The position numbers and the translations under genes were made by a program. Positions 56,525-64,000 of a stretch of DNA of 64,000 bases are shown here, piece after piece (the first letter of the stretch is position 1; every line of letters begins with the position of its first letter). Origin of the DNA: Aselliscus stoliczkanus (lineage: Eukaryota > Chordata > Mammalia > Chiroptera > Hipposideridae). The stretch spans positions 120,516,434 to 120,580,433 of the forward strand of contig CM066727.1 in assembly GCA_033961575.1 (NCBI GenBank). Reading direction: 5' to 3'. Below the pieces are notes generated by a model, which saw only the letters and a program-made list of their open reading frames with translations, was not told the DNA's origin and did not search any database.

Positions 56525-57040
56525 TTCTTTACTACACAGATATTTAGAAGCATTTCCAGTGCAACCATGTGGCTCTATAATGGCAAGAAAACAATGCAGT
56601 TCACCATCTAGCTAATTTTTCAGATTTAAACATGGCAGAAAAGTACAGAGTAATTAAAAGAGGAGAGTGTGTATAGATTGTTTACATCCAACTATTGCTA
56701 TGCAGTCATCAGTGAATACTTTCCATTAGTCACCTCAGTCCAGTGTTATTGCAATTGGAAAATAGGTCAGTCATAGACCTTAACATATCAAAAAGTTTCC
56801 ATCCATGGAAAACAAATGGCAGTGGTGGTGGGCTATCGTATACATGAAGTGAAAACTAAAGCCCTGAAAAAAACCTTTCAAAATGTTATGTAAGCATGAC
56901 ACTATGTTAGGTGTTAAACAAGTCAGGTAAGGAAAGTCCTGGGAAGTATGGTTTGGGTAATAGGTATGGCAGATTTTCAGGGTTATAGTCAATGCTGTAT
57001 TACCTAATTAAAAAAAAATAATTATGTGTTTCTTAGTTAA
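56525..57040. other. Unique DNA, no gene seen
   Basis: Nothing recognised. Confidence 0.45.
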
Positions 57041-57051
57041 GAGAGAGAGAA

Positions 57052-57122
<71 letters not shown>
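57041..57122. repeat. (GA)n microsatellite, ~80 bp
   Basis: Nearly pure GA dinucleotides with two AA interruptions at the start. Confidence 0.98.
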
Positions 57123-57128
<6 letters not shown>

Positions 57129-57179
57129 TGAGAATTTTATATATTTGCAACAAAATCATCTAGAAAGATGCTATATGTA

Positions 57180-57560
57180 ATGGTTCATTGTATACATCAG
57201 CTTGACTGGGCCGCTGGTGCCCAGAGAGTTGGTTAAACACTATTTCTGGGTGTGTCATGAGGATGTTTTTGAGTGATTAGCATTTGAATCAGTAGACTGA
57301 TAAAGCATATTGCCCTCCCCAGTGTGGGGTGAGCATCTTTCTATTTATTGAAGGCCTGAATAGAACAAAAAGACAGGAGAAGGGAACATTGACTCTCTCT
57401 CTCTCAGCTTGACTGTCTTTGTGCTGGGACAGGCCTCCTCACCTTAGACTAGAACTACACAACCAGCATTCCCAGGTTTCCCGCTGGACTACTGAAGATT
57501 GTGGGACTTCTCAGCCTCCACAACTGCATGTGCCAATTTCTCATAATAAATCTCTTTATA
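57180..57560 (+). repeat. Ancient interspersed repeat with poly(A) signal at 3' end
   Basis: TGGTTCATTGTATACATCAGCTTGACTGGGCC, GGGTGTGTCATGAGGATGTTTTTG, GCATTTGAATCAGTAGACTG, GGCCTGAATAGAACAAAAAGACAG, GTGGGACTTCTCAGCCTCCA and TCATAATAAATCTCTTTATA are in the order of a common old mammalian repeat. Family not assigned. Confidence 0.75.
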
Positions 57561-57561
57561 G

Positions 57562-57581
57562 CTATCTATCTATCTATCTAT
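57562..57581. repeat. (CTAT)n simple repeat
   Basis: Five tetranucleotide units following the old repeat at its 3' end. Confidence 0.95.
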
Positions 57582-58136
57582 AGATATGCAGTTTAATAAT
57601 TAACATTATAAATGATGAGAAGGGGGCATGTCAAAAATGATTTCTATGTTTCTTGTCTCCCAATTTGGAACTTACAATTTTGAAGAAAAACAAGAATTGA
57701 CTGTAATTTCTTGAAGATACGTGAATCTCTGTCATAGAAATTTGCCCACTTCGTTTTGATATTTGTGAAGATGTCCTTTAGTAGAATTAGATAAACACAC
57801 TTTTGGTAGATGGAATTCTGACCTTTCTAAGTGCTACCTCAGATTTTTTTCTTTAAAAATGGGTCAGGAAATGATCATTCTTTAAAGAAAAAAGTAAAAG
57901 GAAAAGCAGTGGTTAGGTGGCAGTGATAACATGCGTTAACAGAACTTAGACACTTGTCAGTTGGCAGTGACCCACATTGTGGAACCATGCTACTATTTCT
58001 GACAGTTTCATTAGGCAAGTCAAGTTCAGGAAAGCTAAGCTCCCTTCTTCTCAGACTTGAAAAATGGCCTGAAAGTCTATCTTGGTACATGTGCAGAAGA
58101 GAGCATGGGACTGGTATCCTTAGAAAAGTCAACTTA

Positions 58137-58287
58137 TGGGCTGGCCGAGTGGCTCAGTTGGTTAAGAGTGCGAGCTCTGAGCAACAGCGTTGCCAGTTGG
58201 ATTCTTGGCCTGAGCTGAGCAGCTTCTGAGTTGCCAACAGGTGGCGGGATGGCTCAGCTTAAAAAAAAAAAAAAAAAAAAAAAGGAA
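58137..58287 (+). mobile_element. tRNA-derived SINE, type B
   Basis: Starts TGGGCTGGCCGAGTGGCTCA and ends GGGATGGCTCAGCTT plus about 23 A. TSDs AGAAAAGTCA(A/T)CTTA are at 58122-58136 and 58288-58302, one mismatch. Likely young. Confidence 0.95.
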
Positions 58288-58304
58288 AGAAAAGTCATCT
58301 TACA

Positions 58305-58815
58305 AGGTTGTCTCTTGGCTGGGTGTCTAGCCACGTGACTGGCAAATAGCTCCCTACACTGATATAGAATTTTCTCTAAATGGTACAAATGGCTTACTGT
58401 ACCTGAAATGTTTGCATGAACAATATGGTTTATGTTGAGAACTTGCTTTTGTTTTGAGAGTCTGAAATTTTGGTACATGTTACTCAGAGGGTGCCCGTGT
58501 GACCAGCCCCCAATAAAACCCCAGGCACTGAGTCTCTAACAAGCTTTCCTAGTGGATAACATTTCAAATGCATTGTTACAACTCATTGGATGAAGGAATT
58601 AAGCATGTTCGGTGTGATTCCAGTGGGAGGCAACTCTTGGTAGCTTGTATCTGTTTTCCTCTGAACTTTGCCCCATGTGCCCTTTTCACTTGGCTGGTTT
58701 TGTTTTGTATCCTTTCCCTGTAATAAATCTTTGCCATGGGAGTGACTGCAGGCTGAATCCTGTGAGTCTTGACGGGGAATCGTCAAATAGGAGTGGTCTT
58801 GGGGACCCCCCGATG
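58305..58815 (+). mobile_element. Ancient LTR-type repeat
   Basis: GACCAGCCCCCAATAAAACC, ACTGAGTCTCTAACAAGCTT, GTTACAACTCATTGGATGAAGGAATTAAGCATG, CTTTGCCCCATGTGCCC, CCCTGTAATAAATCTTTGCC and GTGGTCTTGGGGACCCCCC match an old mammalian LTR in order, with an AATAAA at about 58721. No internal viral sequence. Confidence 0.75.
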
Positions 58816-58819
58816 CAGG

Positions 58820-59665
58820 AAATTACTGGGGAACATTATCTTTCTATTACCTAAATGATTCCTATGATGATGCATTGGGCATAGATTATCAATATAATAA
58901 TTCATGACTGTAATTATCTTGTTATATAATTTTGATGGAAATTATTTAGGACAACTTCAAATATAAAAGAATCCCCTTAATATGTCTTGAATTTGCCAGA
59001 AGAGATGGAAGTATGGTTAAGGCATCATAATTTTGCATGTAAACATCTTCAGTAATATGAAAATAAAAGTACCACTATCATAAGTCCTCGGGACTAGTTT
59101 TTATTGAAGTGTCTTTGTTGTTCACAATCATACTTTTGATGTTGTGTTCAGACCACAAAGCTTTTCTATGAGAAGGCTCTAGTATTTAAAATGCTTTATA
59201 GATAAGGTTAAAATATCTCATTGAAATGATGGTAAAATGAACAGGAAACTATTGTAAGCTGTTTCCCTCTCAAAGCTTCTTGTGCTACAGAAGATAGAAT
59301 GGCATCAATAACATTGTCACCATAAGTGACCCCTATATTTGAATTGTGACAATGGAAATTGCCATGTCCTTTCATTTAGGTAATTACTAAGCTTCTTAGA
59401 TCACCTTGTGAATGCAAGGTCCAATTTCTTATTACCTTCTGAAGCCTTTATTACTCTACACAAATTTATCACTCATTCTCTGATGTACTGCCTTGTCAAA
59501 TTCTCATAAAATATCAATAATACGCCCTGAAGAATTTTCTACTTTTTTTCCCTCTGGAGCCATCACATAATTCCTTAATCTCTGCTTATAATTTTTAGGT
59601 TAAAACACACCAAGCTACTCCTTAAGTATGTTCCTTATTCACTTCATGCTGCCCCATGATTGGCT
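58820..59665. other. Unique AT-rich DNA, no gene seen
   Basis: Nothing recognised. Confidence 0.45.
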
Positions 59666-59669
59666 GGAT

Positions 59670-59700
<31 letters not shown>

Positions 59701-59706
59701 GCACGC
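59670..59706. repeat. (GT)n microsatellite
   Basis: About 18 GT units ending in GCGTGTGCACGCGTGCG. Confidence 0.97.
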
Positions 59707-59859
59707 GTGCGCTCATATGTTTCTGTGTCTTCCTACTAAGAGGGGCCTTGGGTAAAGAGAAAGACATTGCAAATATTACTTGAAACTTTGCCTCACATAA
59801 TTTTTTCAAACTCATTCTTAAGCTCTCCTAAGATTTGAAAATAAAATCTCAATACTTAC

Positions 59860-60085
59860 CAAGGCCTTATTACTTGCCTGGTAGCATTCTAACTCTATTA
59901 AACATACTAACTCATTTAAACCCCACAGTAGTAGCTTATGAGGTAGGTGCAATTATTATCTTCATTCTATCAGTGGAGAAACAAAACAGAGTTGTTCGAC
60001 CACTTGCCCAAGGTCACACAGCTCCTCAGGGCAGATCCATGCTGGGAGGAGGACAGTCTGACTCCAGAGCCTGAGCTCTTATCTT
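59860..60085 (-). repeat. MIR, near full-length
   Basis: TTGCCTGGTAGCATTCTAAC, CTTATGAGGTAGGTGCAATTATTATC, CTTGCCCAAGGTCACACAGC and TCTGACTCCAGAGCCTGAGCTC follow the reversed MIR consensus. Confidence 0.92.
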
Positions 60086-60089
60086 TCCC

Positions 60090-60890
60090 CTTCACTGCCT
60101 CTGAGCATCCTCTTGTTTTCCATATCCCCAGTCTCACTAATGACCCTACTTGTATGCCCACTTTCTTTGTTTCTGCAGCTGTATGCTGGTCTACATTTTT
60201 GACCTTGATGCGGCTTGCCCTGTGCATTCTCATCCTGGGATGCTCTCCATTTCTGCTCTTTCTTCTGGAAGAGCTTTTCACAGCACAGAATCAGTCTTTG
60301 CCCATGAGGCTCAGGCGAGAGTGTGAAACATGGTTTCTGATTCTGTTACTTCCAATGATTTAGATTCTTGTGCCCTACCGTGAAGAAGGGGAACTGCACC
60401 AAAAATCTAGATTTCTAGCATCAAACAATACCATTCTGGAAGACAAAATTCTGACAAAACAAGACCTGGCATTGCTTGCCTAGTGTTGGATCTATATTCA
60501 GACTTTAGAATGTGTCAGACAGTTTTCAATACAAGCCATCAATTTCTAGTGGAGGGATTTAGAATATTTCCCTTCCAGTGAAATCATACAATCCTTATTC
60601 AAAATGTTATCTTACGGTTCAAAAGATTAGTAAGTACTATATTCTCTGAATCCAAGAAGCCTGAAACTTTGAAGATGAATAAACTTCGACCAACTGCTAC
60701 ATACTTTCTTAACAGAAACCTTTCCAGCTTATCAGTATAGAGCACTATCATTCTTTTTGTACTTCTAGGCTTCCAGTTACTTCTGTCATTTCACACTTGT
60801 TCTTTCCTAGCCTCCAGTTCTGTCTCAGAAACAAAAGATGTATGAAAGCAAATTGCAAAGGGTTTATTGCATGGTACCATCAATTTTCTT
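60090..60890. other. Unique DNA, no gene seen
   Basis: The frame at 59947-60363 partly overlaps the MIR and has a hydrophobic stretch but no recognisable domain; I treat it as chance. Confidence 0.45.
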
Positions 60891-60892
60891 AT

Positions 60893-60934
60893 TCTCTCTC
60901 TTTCTGTCTCTGTCTCTGCCTCTGTCTCTCTGTC

Positions 60935-61003
<69 letters not shown>
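60893..61003. repeat. Compound (TC)n-(TG)n microsatellite, ~110 bp
   Basis: (TC)n with TG and CC interruptions at 60893-60968 passes directly into (TG)n at 60969-61003. Reported frames on both strands are artefacts. Confidence 0.98.
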
Positions 61004-61006
<3 letters not shown>

Positions 61007-61765
61007 ATGGCAAATCTTCTTAATCTTCTGTAGACTTTTCAAGCATAGTCTTCTCCCTTTGTAAATAAAAACTGTTTTGAATTATTCATCTCCTCTTTAC
61101 TAAGCAGGTTTCCATGTTTATTTCTCAAAATATTAATTCTAATAATAAATTATAGAAAGCCTGACAGAAATAAACAAATTGAAGCCACTGATAAGACCTA
61201 CTACTCCTACACATTCTTCTGATGAATTTTTTTTTAAATTCTTTTATTTATTGTGAAATAAACATTTTTTAAAAAACTTACTTTCAGGTGTACAACACAG
61301 TGCAATAGTTATACTTTTTACCCCTCAAAGTGACAACCCCCCACCCAATTTGCCACCCCACTCATCCCCTCCATATCATACATATCTATTACATTTCCTT
61401 TGACTCCCTTCCACAGTATACTCCACATCCCATGATTTTCTATATATTCAATTACAATTGGCATACAATATTATGCAACAGCAGTTTCAGGTATACAGTG
61501 CAGTGATCGAGCCTCTACTCCATCCAAGAAGTGGTCTCTCTAACAAGACATGTGACCATCTGGCACCCCATAAAATATTTACGACATTATTATATTCCCC
61601 GAACTGTCTTTCATATCCCTGTGGCAATATTGTAGTTGTCTATTTATACTGTCTAATCCCTTCCCCTTCTCCCTCATCCCCACCCCCCTCCCACCTAGCA
61701 ACCCTCAGTTTTTCCTCTATATCTATAAGACTGTTTCTGTTTACTTTGTTCATTCTTTCAGATTT

Positions 61766-64000
61766 TTAGATTCCACATATAAGTAAGATCATATGGTATT
61801 TGTCTTTCTCCGACTGACTTATTTCACTCAACATGATGTTCTCTAGGTCCATCCATATCGTTGCAAATGGTACGATTTTATTCTTCTTTATAGCGGAGTA
61901 ATACTCCATTGTATAAATGTACCACAGTTTCTTAATCCAGTCATCTACCGATGGGCATTTTGGTTGTTTCCAAGTCTTGGCTATTGTAAATAGTGCTGAA
62001 ATAAACATAGGGGTGCATATATTTTTTCAAATTAGAGTCTTGGATTCTTCTGGGTAGATACCCAAGAGTAGAATTGCTGGGTCATACGGTAGTTCCATTT
62101 CCAGTATTTTGAGATACTGCCATACTGATTTCCATAATGGCTGCACCAATCTGCAGTCCCACCAACAGTGCACCAAGGTTCCCTTTTCTCCACAACCTCG
62201 CCAGCACTTGTTGTTGGTTGATTTATCGATGATAGCCATTCTGACGGGAGTGAGGTAGTATCTCATTGTGGTGTTTATTTGCATTTCTCTGATGATTACT
62301 GAGGTTGAACATCTTTTCATATGCCTGTTGTCCATCTGTGCAGGGGGCTGGTCCCCGCAAGTACCAGGGATTCCCTCGGGTGGGACAGAGTTGGCGAGGA
62401 AAAAAGAGGAAAGAGAGAAAGAAAGAAAGAGAGCGGAGACACCCGAAAAAGTTTCGCAGGAGTGTCACACTTTAATGTAATAATATGTCCTTTTTATAGG
62501 GATTCTTGACCATTACCTCAATCACAAAGCATTTCACATGTTTGGTGGTTTCTAGTTCTCAGGATTTACACAGTCTTTTACTCCCCTGTAAGTGCTCTCT
62601 CCAGGGTGCACTGTGACTTACTCTTCCATCAAAGGATTTATCTTGTCTTACACTGTGATAACCTCTGAGACCAGACCCAGTCTCTGCCTATCATCCAAAG
62701 AATGTTTAAAATGACTATCTTATGTTAAGGATAGACTTATCTCTATATATCTCCTAAAGAGTGGTTACCATGACTACCTAGTCATTATCCCAAATTCCAG
62801 CAGCTAGACTCACAGGGAGTATAGTTGAATTATTACTAAAAGACTAGCTGTGACCATGTTTAGGGTAAAAGCATATAAAGTTTTATTCCTATGTAAATAC
62901 AATACCTAGCAACCAAAGGGGTCTCACACCCCTCTTATCCTACAGAGATCTGCATCTGTTTCTCAGTCAAAGCTTCAGTATCTGTTGCTGCAACAAGGCA
63001 CTAAACAAAGGAATTCACACAAGGTTGTTAATATACTCCATGGTCAGCAAGCTGCCTGGAACTCTCATGGCCTGGAGACCTTTGGCCTCTGAGGAGACTT
63101 TTCACAGCAGGGCCCTTAGGCAAGTGCATCAGCCTCTCACAGGCATGCTTTTTTTTTGGCCTAAGTTGTCAGAAGTCTGTGCCTCAGTTTCCAAGGGGCT
63201 TGAGTCCCCAGTATGAGTTCAGGGGTCCCCACGGAACTACTGCCTGGCTTAGGTTGTCTCCCCTCTTTTCTAGGAGATCTTACCCATCTTTGGCTGCGTA
63301 GTTAGCTCATTGGGGTATCACAGGAAGTTGCCATAAATGCAGTGAGTATATTGTCTCCTATAGGAGGAAAGGCACATGGGTTCATAGAGGCAGGAGATAT
63401 TACATGACCAACCATAAGGCAGCACCCCTATTATCCAGTGCTGAGCAGGGCAATGTGGCCTTGTCAGACACTGGGTGGCTGTCGGCTTCCCACACATCTG
63501 TATGTCCTCTTTAGAGAAATGCCTCTTCATATCCTCTGCCCATTTTTTAATTGGGTTGTTTGTTTCCTTGGTGTTGAGTTTCATGAGTGTTTTATAAATT
63601 TTGGATATTAACCCCTTATCAGATATATCGTTGGCAAATATATTCTCCCATTCAGTAGGCTGCCTTTTTTTTTAATTGATGATTTCCTTTGCTGTGAGAA
63701 AACTCTTAAGTTTGATGTAATCCCATATGTTCATTTTTTCTTTTATTTCCCTTGCCCGAGGGGATATATCAGTAAAAATATTACTGAGGGTAATATCTGC
63801 AAACTTACTCCCTATGTTTTCTTCTAGGAGTTTTATGGTTTCAGGTCTTACATTTAAGTCTTTAATCCATTTTGAGTTTGTTCTCATATATGTGTAAGTA
63901 GGTGGTCCATTTTCATTTTTTTTGCATGTGTCAGACAATTTTCCAAGCACCATTTATTAAATAGACTATCTTTACTCCAGTGTAAATTCTTGCTTCCATT
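61766..64000 (-). pseudogene. LINE-1 ORF2 pseudogene, C-terminal part (copy F)
   Basis: The right part (63953-63672) reads SKWIKDLNVRPETIKLLEEN, and 63584-63507 reads [20 protein letters not shown]. After the LTR it continues as [16 protein letters not shown] and CWRGCGEKG (62335-62027), hits TGA at 62029-62027, then in the same frame MFISALFTIAKTWKQ and EYYSAIKKNK to the natural TAA at 61768-61766. Damage seen here: the LTR insertion, the TGA, and a frameshift or break between 63672 and 63584. Less decayed than copy B. Confidence 0.9.
62339..63494 (-). mobile_element. Solo LTR, 1,156 bp, 6-bp TSD (class II/ERVK-like)
   Basis: Exact CATCTG flanks at 62333-62338 and 63495-63500. Removing it restores L1 ORF2 text (TGTTGTCCATCTG / TATGTCCTCTTTAG). 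On the minus strand it begins TGTGGGAAGCCGACAGCC and ends ACCAGCCCCCTGCACA. A strong TATAAAAA is at 62498-62491 (minus), with ATTAAA just downstream at about 62475, then about 130 bp rich in CTTT. A 6-bp TSD and TGTGGGA-type start fit betaretrovirus-like (class II) LTRs. There is no gag, pol or env sequence: a solo LTR left by recombination. Confidence 0.85.

Larger units (their letters stand above)
61229..64000 (-). mobile_element. LINE-1 copy F: 3'UTR and ORF2 C-terminal part, cut by window edge
   Basis: On the minus strand ORF2 enters from the right edge, runs to its TAA at 61768-61766, and the 3'UTR ends near 61229 at a poly(T) on the plus strand. The 3'UTR matches copy B in reverse (GTACAACACAGTGCAATAG; CACTGTATACCTGAAACTG-like). 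It is split by the LTR at 62339-63494. Confidence 0.9.

Noticed and set aside
59947..60363. 138-codon frame with hydrophobic stretch
   Set aside because: It starts inside a reversed MIR and has no recognised domain or splice-consistent boundaries.
60791..61042. Ser/Leu- and His/Thr-rich frames
   Set aside because: Translation of the compound TC/TG microsatellite.

Overview
This is mammalian nuclear DNA with no supportable host protein-coding gene, no functional tRNA or rRNA gene, and no CRISPR array. Long open frames are absent. Almost every recognisable coding trace belongs to a LINE-1 (L1) retrotransposon or a DNA transposon. The two abundant tRNA-derived SINE types (heads starting GGCCGGCCGAGTGGCGCAG or GGGCTGGCCGAGTGGCTCAG, both with Pol III A and B boxes), and a longer SINE whose body follows the tRNA head with a 'CAGCTAAGATGGT(G/C)AACAAC'-type block, resemble the Rhin-1 type SINEs I associate with horseshoe-bat relatives (Rhinolophoidea). 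The host is therefore most likely a yinpterochiropteran bat. This rests on memory of the repeat families, not on a search. The window is probably intergenic or deep intronic.

Layout. (1) 1-3025: the 5' part of a young-looking L1 on the minus strand, with a 2.8 kb 5'UTR carrying about 195-bp GC-rich tandem monomers and an open ORF1 start running off the left edge. (2) 4670-13035: a nearly complete but dead plus-strand L1 with 5'UTR, ORF1, ORF2 and 3'UTR. Two SINEs are inserted in ORF2, each with clean target-site duplications (TSDs). (3) 13690-15535: older plus-strand L1 remnants. (4) 16-29 kb: mostly older or unique DNA with a 525-bp inverted-repeat transposon, a hAT element nested in a MIR and itself carrying a SINE, a 208-bp mariner MITE, an old L1 3'UTR, MIR, L2 and a long CT microsatellite. 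(5) 29.4-33.5 kb: a minus-strand L1 5' half hit by SINEs, plus a SINE cluster. (6) 33.9-45.5 kb: mostly unique AT-rich DNA, MIR/L2 relics, one ancient LTR and one short L1 insertion with an 18-bp TSD. (7) 45.5-50.7 kb: a minus-strand L1 with a large ORF2 deletion. Its 3'UTR was invaded by a mariner element that was then hit by two SINEs, and its ORF1 carries a 62-bp TTAA-flanked piggyBac-like element. (8) 51.6-52.1 kb: a solo LTR with a 4-bp TSD. (9) 52-61 kb: unique DNA, MIR/L2, ancient LTRs and microsatellites. (10) 61.2-64 kb: a minus-strand L1 3' part running off the right edge, split by a 1,156-bp solo LTR with a 6-bp TSD.

The genes do not work together as a pathway. The window is best read as a stack of insertions whose order can be worked out from nesting and TSDs. 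The most interesting items are the L1 5'UTR monomer array, the mariner-in-L1 nest with its reconstructable empty site, the tiny piggyBac-like MITE, the two solo LTRs with exact TSDs, and a few CpG-bearing or homeobox-motif-rich unique blocks that could be conserved noncoding elements.
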